A stretch of 64,000 nt of DNA from Gordionus sp. m RMFG-2023 (lineage: Eukaryota > Nematomorpha > Gordioida > Chordodea > Parachordodidae): positions 61,543,561 through 61,607,560 of the forward strand of contig NC_088775.1 in assembly GCF_954871325.1 (NCBI RefSeq). The letters run 5' to 3'. This document shows positions 23,429 through 34,097 of the stretch, in pieces. The position numbers were made by a program, and so were the translations under genes. Within the stretch, counting starts at the first letter, position 1, and each line of letters opens with the position of its first letter. The notes under the pieces were generated by a model, which did not search any database, had not been told where the DNA came from, and worked only from the letters and a program-made list of their open reading frames with translations.

Positions 23429-23951
23429 TTTTATAAAATTTTATCTTTACATTCTTTTATATTTAAAAAAGATCGTTGGTTATTTTTTATAAATTAATAT
23501 ATTTTAATAAATCAAGATATTTTATTTTGAAAAATATTTACTGACTTAGCATTTATATAAACTATTTATAAAAAATAATAGGCGGATAGTTAAGTCAATT
23601 GGCTTGCAAAATTTTTTTAGCAATTTTTATACCGCAATTTTCATATTTCTCTAGCAAAATACTAAATTTCTCCCGCAATTTGAAAATTTTGTGTTTTTTT
23701 ACAAAATTTTATCTTTACATTCTTTTACATTTAAAAATGATCGTTGGTTTTTTTTATAAATTAATATATTTTAATAAATCAAGATGTTATTTTACTTTGA
23801 AAAATATTTACCGACTTAGCATTTATATAAACTAATTATAAAAAATAATAGGCGGATAGTTAAGTCAATTGGCTTGCAAAATTTTTTTAGCAATTTTTAT
23901 ACTTTTCTACCGCAAAATACTAAATTTCTCCCGCAATTTAAAAATTTTGAC
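23429..23951 (+). repeat. tandem duplication in right arm of hAT-1a, two units of about 262 bp
   Basis: Two nearly identical units, each running from ttataaaattttatctttac through aatcaagat, gcggatagttaagtcaattg and ctcccgcaattt. The single-copy equivalent lies at 20,210-20,820 of hAT-1b, so the duplication is private to this copy. Confidence 0.75.
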
Positions 23952-24007
23952 CTGGAAACCCTGGTGGTGTACAACCCTAAGTACTTTGTGAGCCTCCTCA
24001 TCCGCCT

Positions 24008-24660
24008 ATGACAAAAAGGGTGGGAAACCTGATGGAACCACGATTCGTGAAAATGAAACTTATGACAGCCATAAACGACCTGATAATAAGTGGAGAAACC
24101 AGTTTACAGGGGGATAGAGTAAGGGTCGCGACATGGAATGTTGGGAGAATGACTGGAAGAGCGGGAGAAGTAGTCGATGTATTGCATAGAAGACATATAG
24201 ATGTGTGCTGCATACAGAAGACCAGATGGAAAGGTAATAGCGCAAGAAAGATTGGCAAGACTAGTGAAAACTAGTATAAATTTTTCTGGCAAGGAAGTAA
24301 TGATGGTAAGGCTGGAGTTGGGGTGTTGGTTGCGGAGAAATTGGTGGACAAAGTAGTCGAAGTGAGAAGACTGGAAACTAGATAGGACAATCTATTGGGG
24401 GACATCAAGAGTGGCAAATCAAGAGGGGATTACCCTGGTTGGTGATCTGAATGAACATGTGGGAGCGAGTAGTAAGGGTTATGAAGGAGTACAGAGAGGA
24501 TTCTGTTACGGCAGGAGAAATCTAGAAGGGGAGAGTATTTTAGATTTTAATGATACAATGGATAAGATTATCTGTAATATAATGTTTAAGAATCAGAGAA
24601 TCTGGTGACTTATTAGTCGGGTAGTACCAGAAGTGCAATGGATTATTTGTTATTAAGGAG
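24008..24660 (+). pseudogene. LINE-A endonuclease domain remnant
   Basis: Apurinic-like endonuclease domain of a non-LTR element. RVATWNVGRMTGRAGEV is followed by the metal-binding ETRWKG-type motif, here QKTRWKGNS. VGVLVAEKLV comes in a second frame, and GDLNEHVGASS, equivalent to the GDFN motif, in a third. At least two frameshifts and several stops separate them. It begins directly after the right target duplication of hAT-1a, so the upstream codons sit before 5,113. Confidence 0.75.
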
Positions 24661-25499
24661 ATGTGTTAGAAGTATAGTAAAAAATGTGAAAGTAATACCG
24701 GGAGAATAATGTATTAATCAGCATCGACGAGTTATAGGAGATCTCAGTTTTAAAGGCACCAGGATCAATAAAGGAAATTTATGCCAAGGCTGAAGGTTTG
24801 GAAATTGGAGGAGTGCTAGACGTCAATTCAATATGACATTGGCAATAAGGGAGGTGTAGGTGGCACAAGCATCTGGGATAAATGACAAGTGGGAAGCCAT
24901 GAAGAAAACCCGAGTAAACTGGGGAGGTATGTGGGTGGACAAAAGGACCGCCTAGGACATAAGGAGACTTGGTGGTGCCCGGAGGTAGCAAAAGCTGTGA
25001 ATGAGAAACGGGTGTGTCAAAGAATGGTATAAGTAAAGAAGATAGTGATAACGATATTTACAAGATGGCGAAAAGAAATGCTAAGAAATTAATAGCGGAG
25101 GCGCAAGAAAAAAGGCAGGAGTTTGCTAAAGAAATGGAATGCGCTGAAGGAATGGGAAATATGGTTCATGGCAAAAAAGAGGCAGGATTTGGTAGGTATT
25201 AACTGTTTGAAAAATATGGAAGAAAAAATGGTGATTGTTAATATTTGTATTAAGAACACCTGGAAGATCTACATGGAAGAACTTTTGAACGAAGAAAATG
25301 AAGGATAATATGTTAGTTGTGCAAAGGTAGAAGGTCCAGGGTGTAAATTTAGCAAGGACGAAATAGAGAGCACTGAAAAAGAAGAAAAAAAGGAAGGCAT
25401 TGGGTTTAACGAGGGTGGTATCAATGTTTAAAGGTTCTGATGACTTAGGGATTGAATGAATAATGAATTTAGTCAATCAAATTGTCACAGAAGGAACTA

Positions 25500-26760
25500 T
25501 CCCTGAGGACTGGTGAATAAGTATAATTATCCCAGTATACAAGGGGAAAGGTGATTCTTTCGATTGCGGGTCTTACAGAGCTATTAAACTCTTGGAGCAT
25601 GCAATGAAGGTATTTGAGAGGATAAGGAAACTAAAATTGATGAAACGCAGTTTGGTTTTACATCGGGGAAAGGTACGACAAATGCAATTTTTGTGGTAAG
25701 GCAAATACAGGAGAAGTATCTCGCGAAGGAAAAGAATTATGCGTTTGTAGAAAGTATTTGACAGGATGTAGCGCGAGGTTACTAGATGGGCTTTGAGAAA
25801 ATCAGGTGTGGAGAATGGTTGGTTATGGCAATGTATGTGGGAGCACAAACTGCAGTACGGACGGATGATGCTGAGTCCATTATTATTTATCTCGGTAATG
25901 GGACTTCCCTGAGAGCTATTATACGCAATGACCTTGTATTAATGGCAAACAGTGAGGAAGAATTGCAGGATAAAATTAGTAAATGGAAGATGGCTATGGA
26001 AGCAAAGGGCCTGAAAATGAATGCAGCAAAGACAAAGGTGATGAGATGATTGGTAGGGAAAATCTAAAGATGGAGGAATCCGGTAAGTGGCCTTGTGGTG
26101 TATGTGGGAAAGGAGTTGCTAGAAATTCAATCCAATGCACCAGATGCCAGAAATAAATATATAATAGATGTCGCGGAAAAAAGGAAGTTTGATGTTAGCA
26201 AGAATGACCTTTATTTGTAGGTGTATAAAAGGGGTACATAATGATAACGTAGAAAATGGTAGTTTGGAAGGGAAAGTGGATAAGTTTTGTTATTTTGGTG
26301 ATATGATAAGTGCAAATGGTGTTGTAAATTCTGCCATGTTGCAAGGGTCAGACAAGCATGGAAGAAGTTCAGAGAAGTGTCGTCTATTTTAACAATTATA
26401 AAGTCTCTCTGAAGTTAAAGGGGAAAGTTTAAGTAAGCTGTGTGAGGAGTTGTTTAGTTTATGGCGGCGATACGGGTAATGAAAGCGACCCACGAAGCCA
26501 AATTAGAAAGAACAGAGATGAGGATGATTAGATGGATGTGTGGGGTATCTCTGAGTGAGAAAAATTAGCAAGGAATTGCAAGCAAGATTGGGTATAGAAA
26601 TGATAAGTGGTAATGCGACGAAATAAACTAAGATGGTTTGGGCATGTGGAATGTATGACAAATGATAACTGAGTAAAGAAATATACCTTGATGGAAGTAG
26701 GAGGATCAAGACCTAGAGGAAGGCCCAAGATGACGTGGACAAATTATAGCGGCGGATATG
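25500..26760 (+). pseudogene. LINE-A reverse transcriptase remnant
   Basis: Pieces in several frames match the RT region of the same LINE group: YRAIKLLEHAMKV (the usual YRGIKLL...K), FGFTSGKGTTNAIF, IRNDLVLMANSEEELQ in the place of the catalytic YADD block, GLKMNAAKTKVM, then KVDKFCYFGDMISANG. The canonical double Asp of the active site reads NDLVL, so the copy is dead. The C-terminal part (EMRMIRWMCGVSL) continues to about 26,760. Confidence 0.7.
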
Positions 26761-27631
26761 AGAAGCATGAATCTTACTCATCTATTATCTTTAGATGATT
26801 TCATAAAAACATTCTTAAATATAATGTCTCATTTACAAAAGCGCTCCCATAGAGTGAAAAACTGGCATACTTTTAAGCAAACATTTTGAAAACAGTTTAT
26901 TGTTTTAAGTCAAAATAAAATTTATTAAGCTTAAATTTTATGAAATATTTTTTTCGGTGCAAATATATCTTAGTGTGTGATTTTTTCAATTCAAATAATT
27001 ATGTATCAAAATTTTTTCAGTGCAATTATTTTTTTTATTTAAATTGTGTTTTCATTTAATTTCCTTTGATTACAATTTGTATTTATATAATAAAGAAATG
27101 GTTTTAAAATGATTATTTATTGTGATATTAGAATCAGGCAATAAAAGAATAATAGGAAGGAAATATAACATTAATATTTTTACGGCCAAGGGCCGGGCCC
27201 ATATTTTATTGTTGATGTCATGGCTGGCACGTAAGATTCTAGTGCAGACCTTTAATTCGTTTCATTAAATAAGTTGTTAAACTCATTTTTAACGCAAAAT
27301 ATTTATTCAAATTGGAGCATTCTTGAAATTTCTGTGTTCACTAAAAAGGTACTATCAATAAAAAAATAATTATTTTTATTGTAATTTCAAGGTGTGGATT
27401 TGCCCTTAAGGATTATATAATATTTTGTGACACATATAATTTGAGCGAGATAAACTCGTATAATTTTTATTTTAGACCATTTTAAAATCAAAATATATCC
27501 TCCACTATCAAGCGTTCTAGTTCCTTTAGTGTGAGAAATTAACGAGAATGGAAATAAATCTCACAAAATGTCTTAGAACTAATTACACTTTTTCGTATTT
27601 TTTTTTTTAAATTTAAAAAAAAAACCAAAGC
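26761..27631. other. spacer, no gene seen
   Basis: A+T-rich sequence between LINE-A and the first LTR element. It contains a short gggccgggccc patch near 27,188 and nothing else recognised. Confidence 0.5.
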
Positions 27632-27636
27632 ATAAT

Positions 27637-27936
27637 TGCAAAATAACATGAAAATGTGCATAAAAGTAAAAAACGTAATTATTACTATCTATTCCATTTC
27701 ATACATCGTTTATAAACATTTTTATAAATCTAAATTAGAATACAAACGAAAAACAAAAAAGTAAAAATATTATAAAATATAAAAAGTAAGGTTAGGCCGT
27801 ACATAAAATTAAGGTTACGCAAAATTACAAAAATAAAAAATTAAATTGAAAAGAAAAATTTGAATTCATAAAATGTAATATAAGTTGAATTAAAAATAAA
27901 AGGTTAGATTTGAATTCACAATTTGAATTCGCAACA
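27637..27936 (-). repeat. 3' LTR of Ty3/gypsy 1
   Basis: About 300 bp with TG...CA borders on the minus strand. It is near-identical to the copy at 32,818. Confidence 0.92.
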
Positions 27937-28339
27937 TTCTCCCTCTTCTCATAATGTCATCGGAGAAATAATAGAGAGTTTGTTGTCCAAGTGGTTTATC
28001 GTTTTGGTAATCAAGTTGTATCACAAATCATCATAACGTTGGCTTGTCCCAATCGTTGGTTTGTTTAAATCGATTTTGCACGTTGATTTGTTTAAATCGC
28101 AAGCTTGATATCCTTATTGTAATTTGTCTCCATTAATCATAGCTTGTTTGATAGTACTCAGTTGTTATTATTATCATAAATAAGTTGTGAATAATGAGAA
28201 ATAATAGTTCATCATATTGGATATAAGAATAAATGAAGAATGATAAATCAATAAGATTGTTATATAATATTTTCAGCGTTTTAATATAAGCGTTTTAATA
28301 TTTAATTTACTTTATGCAATTTAATATTTATTTTATATT

Positions 28340-29515
28340 TTAAGTTACATAGTCTTTTAAATAAACAGGTTTTTTTTTATTTCGCACAGGTCTAGAAATA
28401 GGTGTTATTTCGTTATTATCAATGATTTTTATATTTTTGTCCACACTTCCTTCCTCAAAAGAATCCTTAGAGTCATAGTTAATAATTGTGTTAAAACAGT
28501 TTCTAATTCTTATTTGATCTAAATGTCTCCTCAAAATACCTTTCTCAGTCTTAATTTGGAACATCATAACACTTTCTTTATGTGTGATTATACCTTTGCA
28601 CCATTTATCAACACCTTGTACTTTATACCAAACAAAATCTCCTACGTTAAAAGTTCTATTTCGTGGTAAAGTAATGTTTATTTTATTCTCCTTCTCCTCC
28701 ATCAGTTTTAATAAGTCCCATTTAATTCTAATATCTCGATTAAACATTCTCTGAGATGGTGTAACTCCTGTAGTATCATTACGCGTATTTCTGTAATTAA
28801 ATAAAAATTTGCTAAGTGCAATATCTGGGTCAATTTTAATATTCCTTTTCATATGTGTTTTGAACTTTCTAACCATGCGTTCTACCTGGCCATTGGATTG
28901 CTGGTGATAAGCAGATGTAAGCACATGTTTAATACCAAAATTGTTGCAAAATCTTTCAAAATCGTTACTCGTAAAGTTAGTGCCGTTATCAGTAACTATG
29001 GTTTCAGGTATTCCATATAGCGAAATAGTTTTAAAGATTTCTTTTAAAGTAACATCCGTCGTAATATTTTTAACAGGAATAATAATTGGAAATTTGCTGT
29101 AGGCATCGACTATTATCAACCAATTTTTTGTGAAAAACGGACCCGCATAATCTATGTGTATCCTATCAAACGGTTTGGTTGCCGAAACCCATGGTTTTTG
29201 TATCTTTATAGGATTATCATGATATATATTACAATCGTCACAACTTTTCACTTCCATAACTATATCATTATTTATACCAGGCCACCACATGTACTCTTTG
29301 GCTAAGGATTTGATTTTCCCTGCCCCCAAGTGACCTTCATGTAATGACTGTAGTAAATTTTTTCTCATAGAAGACGGAATTATGATTTTATTGCTTTTGT
29401 AAAGACAATCCTTAATTATACTTAATTCCAATTCAATGTTTTTATAAATATTATTCACAATAGGCCTGTTGTTATTAATATCACTTATGACTTGTTTTAA
29501 TTCTATATCTTTCAA
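28340..29515 (-). pseudogene. Ty3/gypsy 1 integrase part
   Basis: H-H-C-C zinc domain (LLQSLHEGHLGAGKIKSLA ... CDDCNIYH), then the core with IHIDYAGPF, IVTDNGTNFTS and HQQSNGQVERMV giving the D-D-E pattern, then a basic C-terminal tail (RNKKKPVYLKDYV). Confidence 0.9.
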
Positions 29516-29645
29516 AGTTTCATCACGAATTTGATCAAAGTTAATAGGTAAATCCTCATATTCATTTATTATGGTTACATTTTCAATAGTTTCATCACGA
29601 CATTCTTGTGGTAATCTCGAGAGACAATCAGGAACAACATTATAT

Positions 29646-31040
29646 TTACCGGCTATACTTTATATTAAAATCATATCCTCCTAATGTAATATTCCACTTT
29701 AGGAGTCTTAACGACATGGTGCTGTTATCCTTAAGACCCTTGGTAAAGATGTGAACTAGAGGCTTATGGTCAGTAATAATTGTAAATTTTGTGCCTATTA
29801 AATATTCCTGGAATCTCTTTATAGCGAACATTATAGCGAGAGCCTCACGCTCAATATTGGTATAGTTCAATTCAGATTTTAATAAAGTTCTCGACGCGAA
29901 AGCTATAGGTTTTTCTTTACCATCTTTTTCAATATGAAATAGTACAGCTCCTAAACCACATTTTGATGCGTCAGTGGCTATCCCTATAGGTAATTCAGGA
30001 TTAAAATATGTCAAAGCAGGTGGTAGACTAATCAACTTTTTAAGATCATTAAAACTTTTAGAGTGTTCAAGGTTCCAAGCCCATTTTTCTTTGTTGACAA
30101 TCTTATAAAGAGGATCGGCAATTTCCGCAAAATTGTTCAAAAATTTTCTATAGTAGCCAGCCATTCCCAGAAATGTTGATAATTCAGCAGCTGATTTTGG
30201 TTCTGGCATTTTAATTATTGCTTCAATTTTGTCGTGATTAGCATGAATCCCCTTAGCGCCAATATCATGACCCAGGAACCTCACTTTGTTTTTAAAGAAC
30301 ACACTTTTATTAAAGTTAGGTATTAGCCCAAACGATGATATTCTATCAAACACTTTTTTTATGTTGTTAAGGTGGGCTTCATCGTTTTTTCCAGTTATAA
30401 GTAAATCATCAATATAAAATATGACGTCATAGATCTGATCCATAATCTGTTGAAAAATTGCAGATGAGGTCTTAAGCCCAAAAGGAAGTCTAGTAAATTG
30501 GTAATATCCCTTATTATACGTAGATATGGTTAAAATATTTCTGCAATTTTTATCAATTGGTATCTGTAAGAAAGCATTTTTAAAGTCAATCTTCGTAAAT
30601 TTCTTTCCTTCTGAAAGTTTAGCAATTAGATCATTGATTCGTGGTAGAGGGTATCTAAAATCTTCTAGAGCTGGGTTTACAGTGTCCTTAAAATCAGCAC
30701 AAAGCCTAATGATCCCATCTTCTTTGTAGACAGCGGTAACAGGACTTGACCATCGGACATCATTCACCGGCTCAATCATTTTATCATGTATCCATTTTTT
30801 GAGTTCATTACTAACAAGATCAATTTTTGAATAAGGGATACGTCTAGGCGGTATAATTTTAGGTTGGGTATCACTTCTTAAATGTAACTTGACACTTGCT
30901 TTGTTGATTGGCCCATTAGTTAATTTCGATTCACACTCTTTAATCAATTTTTTTATTTCATCTTCATAATTAGTGTCAATATTTGCTATAAATTTATTTA
31001 AAATATTTTTGAAAGCATTGATCCACGTACGTCCCAACAA
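29646..31040 (-). pseudogene. Ty3/gypsy 1 reverse transcriptase and RNase H part
   Basis: Contains RIPYSKIDL, IRLCADFKDTVNPA, FTKIDFKNAFLQIPI, FGLKTSSAIFQQIMDQI, YIDDLLITG (the catalytic Y-x-D-D) and FLGMAGYYRKF. RNase H follows with IATDASKCGLGAVLF and YTNIEREALAI. Domain order and motifs are typical Ty3/gypsy. Confidence 0.9.
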
Positions 31041-31148
31041 GGCATTTTTACTTGATTCGACGATTACCGCTTGTAAATATTTTGAGATGTGGTGCTGATG
31101 ATTTTGATTAAATTCCCGTCATAAGCGGTGAGTTGTAGCTCGGATTTC

Positions 31149-32369
31149 TTAAGAGCTCTTACCAAGTTTTTTAGCAAGACCATGAGGTATAATAGTGTGT
31201 TTGGAACCAGTGTCAATCTGCATACAAGTAACAATATCGTTCACTTTTAAAGTAGTCATAAATGCGTTATCTTTGTCATTAATCACGTCACCAGATAAAT
31301 TGTTGACATTAAAATCATTATCATCTTTGTTCTTTGTAGAATCAACTTTCTCTTCAATAATTTCTTCAATATTAATGTTGTAATCATTGTTGTATTGTAT
31401 TTGCTTTCTATTATTTTCGTCGCCACTTCTATAATTATTTGAGTTGTTGTTATATTGTATTTGCTTTCTCTGATTATTATCATTACCTCTATAATTATTT
31501 GAGTTGTTGTTATATTGTATTTGCTTTCTCTGATTATTATCATTACCTCTATAATTATTTGAATTGTTGTAATAAGATTGGTAATTGTTACGATTTCCGT
31601 CACCGTATTGGATTTGTTTTCTTTGATTATTATCATACCATGTATTATTTCTACCATAATTCGATTGATTATTATTATTATAGCGATAATTGTTAGTTAT
31701 AATTGTTATAATTATCGTGGTATCGCGAATTATTATTACCATAATTGTATCTAAAATTATTATTGTAATTCCCATTTCTATATCTATTATCATAATTATT
31801 TCTAAACTACTGCAAAAATTTTTATCTTTATCAAACTTTTTATCATTATTTATATAACTTATATCATTATCCTCAGACTTAATATTACTAGAGTCCAGTT
31901 TCACCCCTAATTGAACCATCTGATTTAACGTCAAGTTATTTTTGGAAAATTTGTATTTAATCTTGTCATTTAAAGTAGAAGTGCGTAGTTTTTCTTTTAA
32001 TCTACTATCGTCCAAAAATTTACATTTTTTATGAAGTTTCGATACTCTAATGTACCATAGCATAAAACTCTCTGATGAGTTTTGTTGAAGAAGATTAAAT
32101 TTCTTAATTAAAGTATTTAAATCTAGCGCTGGTAAAAGATAGGTTAACTTTTTAATCACAATTTTAAGATCTAAAATATCGGTATCAGAACAAATTGCCT
32201 TAATGTCGTCAAAAACTTCGTCTGATAAATTATTAAGCAAAGTATTTATTTTAATAGAGTCCGATAATGTACTAGTCGAAAAATAATTTAATATTCTGTC
32301 TAAATAAATTTCGGTAAGAGGACCCACTAACTTAGGGATCTTCTGTATAAACTCTTGTTTTATTTCCAT
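31149..32369 (-). pseudogene. Ty3/gypsy 1 gag and protease part
   Basis: The gag-like part begins MEIKQEFIQKIPKLVGPLTE and contains a helical capsid-type region. A long Asn/Tyr/Arg/Gln-rich tail follows, built partly from a 20-residue repeat (NNQRKQIQYNNNSNNYR core). Near its end MQIDTGSKHTIIP is the retropepsin active-site motif. It is treated here as part of the fossil element. Confidence 0.85.
31437..31560 (+). repeat. 60-bp in-frame tandem repeat inside gag
   Basis: Two successive 60-base lines are identical and a third is partial. The repeat is a multiple of three, so it expands the Asn-rich tail without shifting frame. Confidence 0.85.
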
Positions 32370-32817
32370 GTTTAATTAATAAGACACATATATAAGCAAT
32401 TATATTTATTATTTTAGTAATTCAAATTTTGTACAGCTATTCATGTTTTAATAAATATACAAATTAATTGAATGAAATCTCTATCGTTGTAGATATAATG
32501 TTTCCCATTTAGCAACTCGAAACAATTAATCATATCTCTTAAATTCATGAATTCAAACAACACGTCCTCCGTACCATTTATTCTAGAAAAATTAACGTCA
32601 CAATTGAAAGTTAGGTCAAAAAGGATGTCATAGATTGAAATATGGTGGGGAATATTAATGATCTTGAATGAAAACATAATGTAAAAAAAATGAATTTACT
32701 TTACAATCTTCTTCTATATATAGGGGAAAAAAAATTTTTATTATTATTTTTTTTTAAAAAAAGAAAAACATTATTTTATCCATTAGGTGAGAATTTTTTT
32801 CCTAACCCGGGGCACCA

Positions 32818-33134
32818 TGCAAAATAACATGAAAATGTGCATAAAAGTAAAAAACGTGTTTATTTATATTTAACTTTATTATTACTATCTATTCCATCTC
32901 ATACATCGTTTATATACATTTTTATAAATCTAAATAGAATACAAACGAAAAACAAAAAAGTAAAAATATTATAAAATATAAAAAGTAGGTTACGCCGTAC
33001 ATAAAATTAAGGTTACGCAAAATTACAAAAATAAAAAATTAAATTGAAAAGAAAAATTTGAATTCATAAAATGTAATATAAGTTGAATTAAAAATAAAAG
33101 GTTAGATTTGAATTCACAATTTGAATTCGCAACA
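32818..33134 (-). repeat. 5' LTR of Ty3/gypsy 1
   Basis: 317 bp, differing from the 3' copy mainly by a short extra segment (gtttatttatatttaac). It should hold the element's promoter. Confidence 0.92.
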
Positions 33135-33139
33135 ATAAT

Positions 33140-33318
33140 ATATAATATAAAATATTTCATTTTCATTTTATACATTATTTATATCGAAATGGGTTTATAT
33201 ATTAATATCTGTTTTTGAAAGAATTTAAACAGCTAGATATGAAATAAACAAAGGTAAAAAATATTTTCGCAGCCTATCCTCAGTCTAAATTATTATACTA
33301 CATATCTTTTTACTGATT
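33140..33318 (-). other. probable 3' UTR of the armadillo gene, truncated by the LTR insertion
   Basis: 180 bp between the host stop codon and the Ty3/gypsy 1 target site. No clear minus-strand AATAAA is seen here, so the native polyadenylation signal may be displaced beyond the element or be non-canonical. Confidence 0.45.
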
Positions 33319-33639
33319 TCATACATAATTCAAATATCCGTATATTTTTGCCGCGTTTTCCCGTATCTCTTCCATTCTATGGCATTTGAGTTGAAACAAC
33401 TTTCCCCTTAAAAAATTGGAACATCCGAGTATCACTTGAATCAAAGCATTATTATTATTAGAGGGAGAGTCCGGACCAGAAACTAAGACCGAAAAATTTA
33501 GAGAATTATTGGAAGAAGGGTCTCTATATTTTTGCTCCTCGTTGTAGAACTTTAGCAAATGCTCCAGCAAGGTTGTGGACCGAAGCAATAATTGCGAATC
33601 GATACCGGAATCAAAAAGAAATATTATGTTTTTGTCCAC
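33319..33639 (-). CDS. armadillo-repeat gene, last exon
   Basis: Acceptor aaaaaaacag|GTGGAC at 33,640/33,639; it reads VDKNIIFLFDSGIDSQLLLR, then HLLKFYNEEQKYRD, a Ser/Asn-rich loop (SGPDSPSNNNN), and ends MEEIRENAAKIYGYLNYV-stop. In ARMC10 as I recall it, RAQVDSSFLSLYDS follows the penultimate Arm repeat and a helix like AEVKEKVVTIIPKI closes the protein. Both features are matched here. The frame is open through the exon and strongly helical, unlike the surrounding transposon debris. 106 codons plus stop. Confidence 0.8.
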   Translation of the reverse strand: MDKNIIFLFDSGIDSQLLLRSTTLLEHLLKFYNEEQKYRDPSSNNSLNFSVLVSGPDSPSNNNNALIQVILGCSNFLRGKLFQLKCHRMEEIRENAAKIYGYLNYV

Positions 33640-34097
33640 CTGTTTTTTTGTATGAAAAAATATTATGCATTAATTATATTAGTTGATTTTTTGAATCCGA
33701 AGCGTGCTAAAGGGATATAAAGGGTAAAAGTTAGGCTTAATTCAATACAATCTTCTGTTTTCACCAAATAATTGAAATTTTTTTTTAAAAGAAGGTAGGG
33801 GAGACCAGTGAGAGTGTTATCCTGGGGCATAAATTTTCTTATCAAATAATATACCTTGAGATTTAAATTTAAACTAATGTATTTTAATAAGAAGCCATGA
33901 AAATTTTAAATGCAAATTTAAATTTTAACACCTTAAAAGTAACTATTAATATTTTTATATTTTTAATTAATACTGGCCCGGCCCAGATTAAAAAATTTTC
34001 GGTCCGGCCCGGATTTTTTTTTCAAAAATTTTTTATGGCCCAGCCCGGGTTTTTTTTTTTTAAAAAAAAAATTTTTTTAGGCCCGGCTCGGAATTTT
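33640..34097. other. intron sequence with G/C-rich 'ggcccgg' patch
   Basis: Includes 33,975-34,095, where cggcccgg-type motifs alternate with poly-T/poly-A. Similar patches occur at 46,900-47,215 and in 41,300-42,250, so a MITE end is likely. No gene is present. Confidence 0.4.

Larger units (their letters stand above)
5121..23963 (+). mobile_element. hAT-1a DNA transposon, split by LINE-B
   Basis: Ends are cagggttgccatgtctcc on the left and its partner ggaaaccctg on the right, flanked by the 8-bp duplication gtggtgta. Its own sequence is 5,121-7,050 plus 22,268-23,963; the rest is the LINE-B insertion and everything inside that. The left half carries a plus-strand transposase remnant. The right half carries a partial copy of the same gene on the minus strand, so the whole element is a long inverted repeat. 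The right arm also holds a tandem duplication (23,429-23,691 and 23,694-23,951). A sister copy, hAT-1b, lies deeper in the same nest. Confidence 0.88.
4900..26760 (+). mobile_element. LINE-A, RTE-like non-LTR retrotransposon, outermost layer of the nest
   Basis: The oldest layer. Its 5' piece (about 4,900-5,120, containing ggaagggcatccg, which I remember from leaders of this LINE group) is cut by hAT-1a at gtggtgta and resumes at 23,964. The resumed part encodes an endonuclease domain (RVATWNVGRMTG, CCIQKTRWKGNS), GDLNEHVG, then reverse transcriptase pieces and a C-terminal tail ending near 26,760. It is heavily decayed by stops and frameshifts. Neither the exact 5' end nor the 3' tail could be fixed. 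The clade call (RTE or relative) rests on remembered protein similarity. Confidence 0.75.
27637..33134 (-). mobile_element. Ty3/gypsy LTR retrotransposon 1, young fossil, minus strand
   Basis: Two LTRs in direct orientation (27,637-27,936 and 32,818-33,134) and a 5-bp target duplication ataat (27,632-27,636 and 33,135-33,139). On the minus strand the LTR reads TGTTGCGAATTC to TTTTGCA. A primer-binding site (tggtgccccgggttagg) follows the 5' LTR and a purine tract (gagaagagggagaa) precedes the 3' LTR. The order gag, protease, RT, RNase H, integrase is that of Ty3/gypsy. The LTRs differ at only a handful of sites plus one small indel, so insertion was recent. The coding region is nearly whole, with about two or three breaks. 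Confidence 0.93.

Noticed and set aside
32441-32677. 78-residue minus-strand frame between the 5' LTR and gag of Ty3/gypsy 1
   Set aside because: It could be a small leader protein, but no homology or motif supports it; left unannotated as a gene.
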